NCBI GenBank assembly: GCA_001414485.1
Contig: LLEY01000005.1
Span: 737,282 to 801,281 of the forward strand
DNA: 64,000 nucleotides
Origin: Calycina herbarum
Taxonomy: Eukaryota; Ascomycota; Leotiomycetes; Helotiales; Pezizellaceae
Direction: 5' to 3'
Shown here: positions 34,301 through 47,300 of the stretch, piece by piece
Position numbering within the stretch: position 1 is the first letter of the stretch
Layout: each line of letters opens with the position of its first letter
The notes under the pieces: model-generated
The model's database searches: none
Told to the model about the DNA's origin: nothing
The model's input: only the letters and a program-made list of their open reading frames with translations
Position numbers and translations under genes: made by a program

Positions 34301-37032
34301 GATATACTACTTTATAGCTAGAAGTTCCTTAGTCGTCATCCTATATAATAGGCTATACGATAGAGTATTCAGACCTATAAGTTCGATCCAGTAGTCGACT
34401 TGGTTTCGTAGTAAAGGAAGCTCGTCTAAAGCTCTCTTTGAAAAGACATCTTTAAAGTTTATATATTCCTAGTAAACGTTCTATTCTACTAGTTGTTCGT
34501 CTAAAGCGTAATCTACTAAAGAGAGCTCTATACGTAACCTGTCTATAAGAGCATAGTTAATCTCTTATAAACTAGTAGAGAAGACTTTATTATCGCGCTT
34601 TTAAAGGTTAAGTTTAAAAGCAGTAGCTCTAATATAATAGATATTAATAGCAAAGTCTTCTATAGGTTTACAGATGTCTATAAGCGAGCTTACAGCCGTC
34701 TTACGATCTATAACTAAACGTTTTTCTAAGAAGGATCGACAACGTTGTTAGTAGTTAAGAATAAGGACCTATATTCTATTCTAGGCAGAGACGAGGTCTT
34801 ACTAAAAGCTTTCGTCTAGAATTTCCTCGAGAGTAACTAGTAGCGGGGTTTAGCGCTAGCTTTAAGGCAGTATCGAATAGATTAATATAGGTTCCTCTAT
34901 AGTATTCTAGTAGAGGTCGCGGTTCTCTATATCCTCCTAAGCCTAGAGGTCTAGTAGAGAGATAGTTATCGATTCTCTAATAATAGGTACTAAGTAATCG
35001 AATCGACGAACTAGAGAGAGGGATTCTAGCTACTTAATCTTATAGCTACGGACTACTAACTTTACGTTTACGTCTATAAGCTATTAATAGCTAATAATAA
35101 TATCGTGTCTACTGATATTAGTAATTAGGAAGAGCGTATTAGTAAACTGTCGTCTGTCGATACTTAGTATTAAGCGAATAACGCGAGTAATCGCTAGTCC
35201 TTTATGTCTATTAAACCTTGTAATTAATATTATATATAATAGCTTTTCTATAGCCTGTCTATAATATTAACTTAACTAGTTAGCCAAAGCTGTGTTAATA
35301 AATAGCTATCTATTCGCTCTAGTATTAATAAGTCTAGTAGTATTAAAAGTATATCTATTCTTAATTAAAGTATATATAGTTATAAAAGCCTTTCCGTCTA
35401 TTATACGACTTAGATTAAGAGGTTAAGATCTAAGTTTATTTTACTCTAAAGAGGAGACTTACTTTAGAGCTGTTCTTTTCCCGAGTCTTTATAGACGAGT
35501 TCCTTATTAGCCGATTCTTCTCTAGACGCTTATAGTCTATAGGAGTCCGTAAGCGAGTTTTCAGCGTCTTCTAATAGCTTAATAGCTGTAGAGGGTTTTT
35601 AAAGAAGAGGGTATTTACTAGCGTAGTGCCTAGGTTTATCGTAATTATAATAGATAACGTCTACTATATCCTAGACAGGAGTCGTCCTCTTATAAGTGAG
35701 CAAAGGAGTCTTGCGGTCCGTAACTGAGGAGTAACGGACCGAGCTTTAGGTTAGCAGATAACTAATAGCAGTACGTAGAGCCGGAAGTTAGTAAGTTAAT
35801 CCGTAGCTGATAGAGAAACCTCTTATAGGTAGGCGGCGGTTGTAGCAAGCTATAAGGCGTTCCTTAATAGTTACCTCGTCTTAATAGATAGAGTAACAGC
35901 GATTATATAACTAGTTAAAGGTTACTAGAGTAATTCAGACTAGTAAGATACTTACTTAGAGAGCTAGCGTAAGCTTCTAGTATAAATCTTCGGACTACTT
36001 ACTTAACAGGATATAAGCCTTAGTCGTAAGGCTTAAGAAGGTTGCTTTAAACATAGTAAAAGTCTCGTTCTCTTATATTAAGAGTTTATAGAAGACCTTA
36101 TAAGCCTCTACGGCTTTGTTACTATCTATAAACAAGGTATCTAGATATATAAGTATATCTATAACGTCTATAAATAAGGTAGGGGAACCGAAATCTATCT
36201 ATAGTTCTAGGTGCTCTTATACTACGCTAGAAGTAGCTATAAAGACGAAGGTAAGTTTATCTTATTCGTTCTTAAAGAGGTTCTTTCTTATTTTACTAGC
36301 TAGGATAATCTGCCAGGCCTTATATAACGGGGAGATACTGTCCTTGAGTTTCTCGCTATCTTAGAACTTATAAGCAGAATTATCGGAACTAAATCGGGAA
36401 CGGGAGGAGTTAGTAGTAGCCTCTTAGAAGGCTTGCGTATACTCGCGGCTCGGGAGAGAGTTGTTAAGGTGGTTTATAAGCAACAGGGTTTGGTAGAGTT
36501 ACGTACGTAAAGAGAGGATTTTAGCCTATAAACGAACGTTTTCGTCTATAGGAGGCTCGCTTATCGCAGGGGAGGCAGGCGAGGGAGGGGCGACTCTAGG
36601 GGTGTTATCCGGTTATTAAGGCTCGGTTCGAGACGAGCTAGTAGGTGTCTTCCCTTTTCTACCACGACTACTTCGAGTGTCGGCTATTATATTATTAAAA
36701 AGGAAGAAGGGGAAGATAGAGAGAGGTTATAAAAAAGGTTATATAGGCTGTTATAGGCGTGTCTTTCGAGGAGGTGAGTTGTTACAGACGTAGAGATGCT
36801 CGAGGGATCCGTTTATAGGAAGAGGATGCTGTTACAAGTAGAAGAGGCAGGCTGTTATAGACGTGCTTGTCGAGGAGATAAGTCGTTATAGACGTAGAGA
36901 TACTCGAGAGATAGTCGTAGTTACACTGTTATAAGTGTAAGATCTTCTAGCTGTTATAAGCGTAGAATCCGGTCGATATTATAGTCCTTCGTAGAGAGTT
37001 AGGTTGTTTAAGCTTTAAATAATATTATAATC

Positions 37033-37254
37033 TATAACTGAAGGCAAAGGTATAAGAGTATATATATATATATTCGAGAATTTAAAGCTACAGTTCTAAG
37101 AACGAGGGAATACGGAATATATACCCTACGAAAAAGAGGTATTCCTACTAACTATAAAGAGCCTTTAATCTCGTTATAAATCCGTCCAAGCGTTGCGGTT
37201 CTGACGGTCACGTGTAGGACCGAGAATCACGTGTTACGGACCAGCGCCGTAACA
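37033..37254 (-). repeat. 5' LTR of gypsy element 1
   Basis: 222 bp. Its right half keeps un-mutated words such as GGTCACGTGTAGGACC and CACGTGTTACGG, while the partner LTR has the A/T versions. It ends in TAACA at the junction with the next LTR. Confidence 0.85.
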
Positions 37255-40200
37255 CTATTAGATAGAAGCTTCGTACTTAACTTTAGTTATTAATCTTATT
37301 ATCTTATTTAATATCTTTAATATAAGTAATAAGTTTACTTCTAAGTAAATAACCTAGTATATCTATACTTCTTATCTATATACTAACCTTTAAGACTTAG
37401 TTATCTTTATTTAGTTCGTTTAAGTTTTATTATACTTTAAGTACCTGCTTAGAAGTTTAGTCGCTATAGCTCTAGTAACCTCTATAGTAGCTAGCTTAAA
37501 TACTAGTCGAGTTAACGTTATAAGAATATCTAGAAGCGTAACTAGAAGAATACCTACTAGTATATAGTTAACTAGAAACGACGATAATATTAGTATATTA
37601 GACGTCTCTAAGCTCTATAAAGTTAAAGTACTTAAATCTATTAAAGTTAAGATATTAGATATATATTATAAGAAGTAAAAGAAACTTAACTTATTTCTTC
37701 TTTAAATAGATATCTACTTTAACTTTAATTCTAATAAATTCAAAGGTAATTATAATTTATAAACTATCTTTACTATCTTCTATCTTAGAGGATTAGTATT
37801 AGAATAGACTTAGCTATATTTAAAGAACTTCTTTAAGAATAAGAATAAAGATAGAAAGATAGAGTTAACTAAGATTATATTTAAATCTTAGAGAGGATTT
37901 AAGATAACTATTAGAAAAGTCTTTAAAAACTTTAATACGATCTAAATAGCTATATATAAGCTTTTAGAATTATACTAGACTAGATTAGTAATAGATTATA
38001 CTAATAAATTTCAACGTTAAAAGACGAAGTTAGAATAGGATATTATCGCTCTTATAGAACTCTTTTATAAAAGATTAAAGGTATATATCTATAGGGAAAT
38101 AACTAAGTAGAATATATAATTCTTAACTATTATAAGTATAATTAAGAAAGTTGTTTAGTTAGATAACCGCTTATATAAATTTAGAAAGAGTAATCTTAGA
38201 TATAAGAAGAAGAGTAAAGAGTTAGGAAAGTAGAAACACTTCTATACTAAGTATAATAAGAAGGTAAATACTATATAAAAGAAAACCTTTTTAAAGAGAG
38301 AAGGACTTTCTTAGGAAGAGCGAAATCGTTGATATAAGTAGAACTTATATTATAACTACAGCCTCTCTAGTTATAGAGTAAATAAGTATAGTAAGAAGAA
38401 AGACTTTAAGAGAAAGAAATAAATTAATACTACTATTTAATAATAAGTAGCTTTAACCGATTATATTAAACTTATAGATAAGGAACTTAAAGTATAAGAA
38501 TATAGAACTTAGATTAAAAATAATAAAGAATTTAGTAGTATATAAAATACTAATAATAATAGAGATCTACTTCTTAAAGAAAATTATAATATATAATTAG
38601 TAGAGGTATCTAAGTAATATCTTTAAATAGAATATAAATTACTACTATTAACTAGCTCTTTAGAAATATTAGACTTATCTTCTAGTTTAGAAGAAGAGGT
38701 TAGAAATAAGAACTCTAAAGTTAGAGAAACTTAGACCTTCTTTAGAATATTTAAATAAGGAAATTAATAAGTATATATAAATAGTTAGAAGCTAGACTTC
38801 TAGAGTCCTTATACTATATAGAGAGTTAATCTAACTATCTTAATAACATATATAGTTATAAGAAATAACCTTAAAATAATAACTCTAGTTAGTCTAATTA
38901 CTAGGTAAGAAACTATTAAGGAAAAAGAATCTAAGTATAGCTAATAGTAGATTAAGGAACCTACTTATCCTAAGATAGGAGATATATAGAAGATATATAA
39001 TATTTTAGAAGAAACTAGTATATAGATATAATATATTTTAATAGAATTTAAGAGACGAATTAAAACCTCTTTTCTTAGAATAATACTTAAAGACGTTATA
39101 TTAGAAGAATTTAAATAATATATTATACTTATATTAATTAGAAATAATAGACTAGTATTTAGAAAATATAGTTTATAGTAGTTATTTAGTATACTATTTT
39201 AGGAGTAAAGAGGGCTCGATATTACTAGATAAGCTAAAATAGAACTAGAAGAATTCTACTATCTTTTAGTAAGAGAACTATAGTTTATAGAAATAGTTTA
39301 AGAAATAATAGTATAATAGATATAATATAAACTAAGTCTAACTATAGACTAGTTATTATAGAAACGGTTTAAAGGAATCTTACTAGAACCTACTAAAATA
39401 GTAGAATATTATTAGATATACGAGGTAGCTTTATCTAATAAAGAAGAAGTAGTATTCTTTCCTTAGTCTTAGATTTAGATAGTTAAGAAAAAGAACTTAA
39501 GAGATTATATATTTAAGGTTTAATATATAAAACTAGAGATAAGTATACTAGAGGCTACTCTAGATTACTTATATATAGGAGAACTATAGTCTATAGAAAC
39601 TATTAAGGATACTAATTATAGATAAGTCTAATATAAATATAAAAACTTACTAAAACGATTTATAGGAAGTACTCTTAAGACTATAGGAATTATAGAATAT
39701 TAATTAGTATACGAGGTAGTATATATAGACTAGGAAAGAGTAAGATTCTTTCTATAGTATAAGAGTAAGGAAGAACGAAAATTTAATTAGAAAAATCGAT
39801 TCTTTAAAGTCTAATATATTAAAGTAAAACTAAATACTACTTTAGAAGAAAAACAGTTAATAATAACTATAGAAATATAAGAGAAAAAGTGATAAGTTAT
39901 AATAGACTTAGGAGTAATAGATAACTTTATTTCTCTAATAGCTTAAAAGAAGCTAAATATTCTAATTAAAAGAATAAGACTATATTAATTAAGAGTAGTT
40001 AATAAGATAGATGTTATATACTAGAATAGGATTATTAATTAGTAAACTATTCTAGTAAAAATTAATATTAAAGAATACTATTTAGATATATAATTTAATA
40101 TTATTAAAATAGAGAGTAAGGAAGTAATACTTAGTATACTATAGATTTAGGAATATAATCTAGAGATTAACTAGAAAGCTAGAATAATAACCTTTAGTTA

Positions 40201-40712
40201 ATATAAATACATAGGTTTATATTTATAACTTTAAAGCTAGAACGAGATTAGTATTACCTCTTCTAAAACACTAGGATACCTTATCTAGGGTCCTCTATAG
40301 GTTAGTAAGATAGCTAATAATAAAATATCTATATAGTATAGAGAATTTAAAGCTTTGTTTAAAAACCTAGAAGATTTATAAGCTTTATTAGAACATTGCT
40401 TATAAGATTATAAGATTAAATTAAAAGAGGGTTATTATCTTTTAAAGTAGAAGCTTTAGTTATATAACTAGAAAAGCTTTTAAAGAATAGAAAGTTATAT
40501 AAAGAAAGGTATTAAGAAGAGATATATTAAGAAATCTAAGTTACTAATTACTTTAAATATACTTATTATTAAGAAAAAAGACAACCTAGAAAGAAGAGTA
40601 TATATTAATTACTAAGAAGTAAATTATATTATAGTTAAGAACACTTATCTACTACTACTTAGCTAATACTTATAAGATAAGTTAGATAAAGTAGTACGAT
40701 TTATAAAACTAG

Positions 40713-40988
40713 TGTAATAGAACTATCAGGAATTGATCGGAATTGGAATTGCCGAGTCTACGTGCCGAATAGGATACGATACAGATGTTGTTTCAGGTTT
40801 TGGAAAAGCCAGATAGCTTCCGGACTTACTATTGTCCGAACCTCTTGTAAATAGCTGCCTCCTCTCTATCGGGAAAGACTAATTTGGTCTTTTCCTTCGT
40901 ATTAGAGCCTAGTATTCGGATATGTCATTCTATCGAACGTACTTCTATATACCTCTTTTGTAGTAGTATCCGTTTCGTACCGTTATAA
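40713..40988. repeat. solo LTR (276 bp) with ACTAG target duplication
   Basis: Begins TGTAATAG, ends CGTTATA (a CA-to-TA changed LTR end), and is flanked on both sides by ACTAG (40708-40712 and 40989-40993). It is visibly GC-richer than the gypsy sequence it interrupts, so it escaped most RIP. The family is not identifiable. Confidence 0.75.
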
Positions 40989-43569
40989 CTAGATTAATAA
41001 AATACTTATAAACTTATACGAATAAAAGTTAGAGATAAATAGAAGATAGTATTTACCTTACTATCTAGTCTTTATAAATATATAGTTATACTATTTAGAC
41101 TATATAATATACTAGCTATATATTAGAGATAATATAATAATATTTTAAGAGATCTTTTAAGAGTAATAGTAATCTATTATCTAGATAATATCTTAATCTT
41201 CTTAGAAAAAGAAGAAGAATATAAAAGATATATTAAAGAAGTTCTATAACAACTTATAAAGGTAAACTCTCGATTAAAACTCTTAAAATATAAGTTTAGA
41301 GTAACTTAGATACTTTTTCTAGAATAGGTATTTAGCTTAGAGAAAATAGAAATAGATTTAGTAAAGATCTAAGATATTTTAAACTAGAAATTACTAGAAA
41401 ATATTAAAGATATATAGTCCTTTCTTAGATTTATAAACTTCTACTATCTATTTATTTAGAACTATATAAAGATTACTAAACTAATATTAGTACTAGTAAA
41501 AAAGGCTATTAAATTCGTTTAGAATAAATAAGCTAAGAATACTTTTTAGAAAATTAAAGCTAGGTTTATAAAAAAACCTATTCTATACGATTTTAATATA
41601 GATAAACCTAGTATAATTAAAATAGATACCTTAGATATAGTAGTAGATATAATTTACTTATAACTAAATAATAAAGAGAAGCTTATATCTATTATATATT
41701 ATTCTAAGATATTTAATCTAGTATAATAAAACTATAGTATCTTTAATAAAGAATTACTTACTATAGTACTAGGTTTAGAATACTAGAGAATCTATTTATA
41801 GTTAGTAAAATACTAAGTTATAGTTTTATCTAATTATAAGAATCTTAGGATATTTATAATAACTAAGGAACTTATAACTAGATAGTTAGCTAGATAGTTA
41901 GAGATATTAAGAGAGTTTAATATTATTATTTAATATATAAACGGAATATTAAATACTTAAGCTAATACTATTAGCTAGAAACCTAGATATAAGAGGAATA
42001 AAGAGTATAAGAAAATTATAATCTTAAAGACTCTTAAGAATAGAGATCTAGTCTCTATAATCTATAAAATTACTACTACGAAAGATAAAGATCTATAATA
42101 GGAAAAGATATAACAGGTATAGAAAAAAGATTAACTAGAATTAGCTAAATAAGAGGATATACTATCTAACTTAGTTAATAGAAGAGATTTTACTAATATT
42201 TACTATATTATAAATAAGTAAAATAACTAGAAAAGATATAGAAATAGAAAGTTATAGGTTTTAAAGTTATATATAAAGGTATTTATTAAAGAATATTATT
42301 TAGTACTAGCTTATAAATACTAGGGAATTCGTTAAACTCTCTAGAGAATAAGATAATACTATTATATTAATTAGTTATCTACGATAGTTAAAGAGGTAAT
42401 AGTAGAATATAATATCTATACTAGGAATAAGGCTTTCTACTATACTTCTTATAAATAGATAAACACTACTCTAATACTATAGATACCTTAGAAATCGATA
42501 TCTTTAGATTTTATTATTAAATTACTAAAATTAAAAGATCTAATAATAGGAGTTAAATATAACTCGATCCTAGTTATTATAAAATAACTTATAAAGTATA
42601 TAATTCTAATAGTATATATAGAATTAAGTACTACTAAGGAGTTAGTATTTATATTCCTTAGAGAAGTAGTTTTAAGATATAAGCTATTAGAAGAAATACT
42701 CTTAGATAGAGATAAACTCTTTACTTTGAAATTTTAGATTACTCTTATAGAATAATTAGATATAAAAAGAAAGCTTTTTATAGCTTTTTACTTTTAAATA
42801 AATAGAGGAAATAAACAGATGAATTAAGTAGTTAAAATATACCTTTATTATTATATAAACTACTAGTAAAATAACTAAGTAGAACTATTACCTCTAGTAT
42901 AGTTTATCTATAATAGTTTAGTAATAGAAATAATACTTATTATACTATTCTATACTAACTTTAGATATAAATTAATAGTATATTAAGAACTATTATCTAC
43001 GACTATTAATAACTAACTTACTTATATTTATATCTCGAAAATTAAAAGTCTATATAAGGAACTTATAGAAGACCTGTAATTTATAGTAGAAAGAAACGTA
43101 TACTACTATAATAAACGACGTAGTTAGAAGCTAACGCTAAAAGAGAGAGATAAAGTCTACTTAGTATAGAAAAATATTAATATAAAAAGACTTAGTAATA
43201 AACTAGATTATAAAAAACTTAGACTATTTAAAATTAAATAAGTTAAAGAACCTTTAAATTATAAATTAGTATTACTAAAGATAATAAACATCTATCTAGT
43301 ATTCTATATATCTCTACTTAAACTAGTACTATTAGGAGCCTTACTAGCTCTATTTATAGAAATTCAACTAGTAAACCTAAATACTAAGTATAAAGTTAAG
43401 AGGATTCTTAACTATAAACTTATTAGAGAATAAGTTAAATACTTAATTAAATAGTTAGATTACCTATACTTAGAAAACACTTAAGAGCTAAGAAGTAATC
43501 TTAACTATTACTTAGAGAAACTTTAGAAGTTCTACTACTAAAACCTAGGGTTACCTATATCTTATAGTC

Positions 43570-44030
43570 GGAAGAGAAGGCTTCGAGAAAGGCTGAATTA
43601 AGAGACGGTTTAACGTTAAAAGTAGAGCTACTAGAGATAGAAGAGGCTGCTAGCCGAGTAACCTCTGTCTCTCTCTTCTTCTTCTTCTCTCTTTCTCTCT
43701 CTTTAGCTTTATTAAGCTCTTATAGGTTAGTAAGACTACGATAGAGTATCTCTTGCTCCTACTTAGTAAGGAAGCGTTATTATTTCTATAGTCGAAGGAT
43801 CTTCTATATAGCTTCTTTCTAAACTTTATAAGCTGTCTTCTTATTCTACTATAACCGCTGTTTCTAGGTATTAAGAGATTCCTACTTAAAAAGTAAGAGT
43901 ATTTGATTTTGTTCTTTAATATTATAGGATTTACCTTTTCTAGTATATTTAGAATACTTAGAGTCTCTAGTAATACTAATATACTAACGGCTAGTCTTTA
44001 TATTAATATAACGAGTATATAGAATTATTT
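43570..44030 (-). other. antisense charged coiled-coil ORF relic in element 2
   Basis: Between the chromodomain and the 3' LTR, the minus strand encodes a relic (KEAI-KILRL, then FLTK-EQEILYRSLTNL-EL, then NKAKERERKRRRRERE) with interspersed stops. It is an Arg/Lys/Glu-rich helical protein of unknown family. The inverted element-2 fragment at 56000-56420 carries the same segment in the same relative place and orientation, so it was part of the mobile unit or an insertion older than its spread. Confidence 0.55.
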
Positions 44031-44035
44031 TATAT

Positions 44036-44364
44036 TATAACAAACCTAATCTGCTAGCCCTCTGGTAGTTATCCTTACCTATAGCATACATAGGTGTAGC
44101 GGATAATCAGAGAAGTAAGAGGTGGTTCAATTAAAGATCTAAAGCTATAGAAGAGAAGAGAAGGAAAGAGGAGACTTCTAGAGGTCTTATAATATAGAGA
44201 TAGCTAAGGAATCGATAAGTTATAGGAATGTCGATCCGTTTATAGAAATAGTTCCTAGCCTAGGTAGGAATGGTTCTAGGCTAGGCTAGGAATAGCAGGC
44301 TTTGCGGACGCCGGCGAGCAGCCGTACGCGAGTCACGTGCTCGGCAGTGGCTAGGTCTATAACA
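44036..44364 (-). repeat. 3' LTR of gypsy element 3
   Basis: 329 bp, paired with 49626-49954 and with the inverted solo LTR at 50483-50811. Confidence 0.9.
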
Positions 44365-47300
44365 TTACCCCCCCCTTTAAGTAGAGCTCGCCTGCGAGCT
44401 CTGAACCTACTACCTTATAGGTAATTTATCCTCGTCCTTATAATATTCCGGCTCGTCTATACTATCTTCCTAGCTCTATAACCATTCTACTAAGTACCTA
44501 GGAGGCCCTAAGAGAGAAGGATTTAGAGCGTGAAACTCTTAAAGCTTATATAGGCAGCCTATAAAGTTAGAAGCTAGGTACTAGGCCGGGTCTAGCTCGC
44601 TTTATACTTATTAAACCTGGTATTATAATTTTCTATAATAGCCTCTAAAAGCTAGTACTTAGTCTACATCCTATTCGTTATACCTGTTAACTATAATAGG
44701 CAGTCCTAGTTCCTATAGCTAGCCTGGTAGCGGATCGTTAAGAGCTTTGCGAAGCTTATTTGTAGAGATTATAAGCTATATTTTAATTATTAGAGGCAGG
44801 TTGACCCGGAAAGCGTTTCTAACCTTTTCTAGGACTATATATAGACCAGCTATCTGCTAGTCAAGCTTACGGCTTAGGCGGTCTATATTCCACGTCTTTG
44901 TCGATACGTAGACCTTGTCGCCTATAGCAAAGTCTACTAGTCGCTAGTGCTTGTTTGCTTGCTTACGCTGGCGTTCCTAAGCAGCCTCGATTCCCTTATA
45001 GGCGGTTTCCTAGGCGCTGTATATACGGGTTACGTACGTAACTGCTTCGTCTCGTAAAAGCTGTTTACAGACGCTTATTAGCTCTTCCGGGCTCTGGCGG
45101 ACCTAATCAAAGCTAGTACGTGGCACGTAACCAAGCTCGATTTGTATAAGCAGAAGAGTCGTCGAGTCCTAGGGAAGTGTAGCTTAAGTATAGTCTATAA
45201 TCGGCATTAGTTTAGACTAGTTATCCTAATAGTAGTTTATAAACAAGCGAAGGCGTTAGTTAATCTACTGGTTTATATTCTTAGTTTAACCGTCGGTTTA
45301 TATATATACGGCTATAGATAGCTTAATCTTAGTCTCTAGGATCCGGTTAAACTCTTGCTAGAACTCTAAGACAAATTACAGACCGCGGTCAGAGACAATA
45401 GTATCTGACGGTCTATAATAGCGCTATACGCGGTCGAGGTAGATCCGCGCAGTCTTTTTTGCGTCCGTAGTCTTTAGGCAAGGGATAGAGACAGATCTCT
45501 TACTTAGCCGGTAGATAAAGACAATAATCATATCTATTCTAGACTTATTAGGAAGGAATTCCTTAAAATCAACTAATATATATTACTATAGGCGATCCAG
45601 GATAGGCAAGGGGTTAAGGAGTCTAGAGAGGCGGTCTCGCAGCACGTAAGAGCGACGACAGGTCTAGCAGTTATAGACGAATCGTTATATATCTAAACGA
45701 AGGTACGGCTAGTAGTAGCGGTCCGTAACTAGCTTTAGAGTCTTAGATTGTCTAGAGTAGGCTACCGAGACTTGATTATAAACCTCGCTTAGTAAGCGTA
45801 CTTTAAGATCGTCGTCCTCGAGCAGGATAAGCCGTTCTTAGTATAGTAGGAGGCTGTTACAGGTTGTCTAGCTAGGGCGTTCGTCTGTAGTATACTAGCG
45901 GAGAGCGTTAAGGCCTGTACTTATACGATTAGCTTATAGGATATCGTCAATTAAGTCGTATAGTCCGTCGGCTACTCTAACAGGTATAATATCTACGGAA
46001 GAGTCTAAGTCTAGGTCTATAATAATCCGCGAGTTAAGATTCTCAAGCTATAAGAGGACTTATATATAAGTAGATATCTTTATTACTATTTAACTATCTA
46101 CTTCTTAGTCCCGGCGAGTAAGGGAATCCGCTTAATTCTAGCTACTAGGCTTATAAGTAAGTAGGAAGTTAAATCGAGAGAGGGTTTTAGCCTAGCGGGC
46201 TTATCGGCTAGACAAGGCTTTAGTTATTATAAAGTACTCGAGAGCTTTATAGTCTAAAACGACCTGTACCCGGTGTAGAGACCCTTCGAGCTTAGGTCTC
46301 CAGGCTTCTAGAGAACGTATAATAGCTAGCATCTCTTTATCGTAAATCGGGTAGTTAATCTCAGTAGGTATTATTATCTTAGAGAAGTAAGCTATAGAGT
46401 ACTACTCTTAACTCGGCTATAACTGAAGGAGTATACCGCTAAGGACGCTGTTAGAGGAATCGGTCTCAACCATAGACTCGTATTATAGATTAAAGTATAT
46501 AAGAAGAGGTATATTAATAAGCCAGGCCTTCAGCTTAGAGAAGGCGTCCTAATAAGCAGGTGTCTACTAAAACGGCTAGTCTTTATAGGTTAGAGCCGTT
46601 AACGGGCGTACGACTTGTCCGTAGTTAAGAATAAACTTCTAGTAGAAGTTATAAAAGCTAAGAAAGGACTAAACACCGTAGACTATAATAAGGCGTTCCT
46701 AGTTATAGATTGTTTCTGTCTTTTCCAGGTCTACTTTAATCCTATTAGTACTTACGTAGAAGCCTAGGTACTTTATACAAGTAACGTTAAACTTAGATTT
46801 CTTAATATTAGCCTATAAGCTAGCTTTATAAAGCTATAAAAAGACTTTATAGACGTGTTCCTAATAGTCTAGCTCGTTCTCAGAGTAAATAAGAATATCG
46901 TTAAGGTAGGTAGTATAAAAGTCGTCTAAATAGTTAAAGAGTACGTTGTTTATAAACCGTTGATATGTTACAGGTCCGTTAGTTAGTCCGAAAGGTATAA
47001 CTTTACACTTATAGGCTCTATAACAGGTCTAGAACGTTGTTAGTTTCTTAGAATCAGGGTTAATCTGAATCCGGTAAAAAGCTTGTTATATGTCTAGCTT
47101 TATAAAGATACGAGCCTTGCCTAGCCGAGCAAGAGTTTCGTCGATTAATAGAAGAGGATACTAGTCCTTATAGGTTAGGTTATTAAGCTTATAGTAATCT
47201 ATATAGAACTGTAGAGAGCTGTTAGACTTCTTAATAAAGAGAATCGAGGCCGTAAAAGGGGCTTGGCTAGCCTTAATAAAACCTTTATAAAGGTTCTTAA

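Larger units (their letters stand above)
31162..37254 (-). mobile_element. Ty3/gypsy LTR retrotransposon (element 1), RIP-degraded
   Basis: 6.1-kb element coding on the minus strand. Equal 222-bp LTRs lie at 31162-31383 and 37033-37254. A purine-rich tract (AAAAGAAGAGG on the minus strand) abuts the 3' LTR at about 31386-31400. Relics in order are gag with a zinc knuckle reading YYNYDKPRHYASKYP at about 35620-35670 (three Cys changed to Tyr by G-to-A) and reverse transcriptase at about 33880-33960 reading EYLDNFYIAYFNNILIYSN (catalytic DD changed to NN). Integrase presumably lies further left. The two LTRs differ by transitions, the left copy being more mutated. Flanking 5-mers do not match, so no target duplication is visible. 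Confidence 0.85.
37255..44035 (+). mobile_element. chromodomain Ty3/gypsy retrotransposon (element 2), main part
   Basis: Plus-strand chromovirus, heavily RIP-mutated, starting with the last ~180 bp of its 5' LTR (37255-37434). Relics in order: gag with knuckle YYNYSLSSYRVNKY (about 38349-38390); protease, with a Leu where DSG should be (IIDLGVIDNF, about 39900); reverse transcriptase YYLDNILIF (about 41175-41215); RNase H (IKIDTLDIVVD, about 41625); integrase core (SLDFIIKLLKLKDLIIGVKY, about 42500, and LLDRDKLFTLKF, about 42700); chromodomain (KYKVKRILNYKLIRE ... LENT, about 43390-43480). Several Asp, Cys and Gly codons are changed as RIP predicts, and many stops interrupt it. It is interrupted by a solo LTR (40713-40988) and continues beyond element 3 to its 3' LTR at 50126-50905. 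Confidence 0.85.

Noticed and set aside
36116..36364. 82-codon plus-strand frame in the RIP block
   Set aside because: Lies antisense inside gypsy element 1; low-complexity product, chance survival of one ATG.
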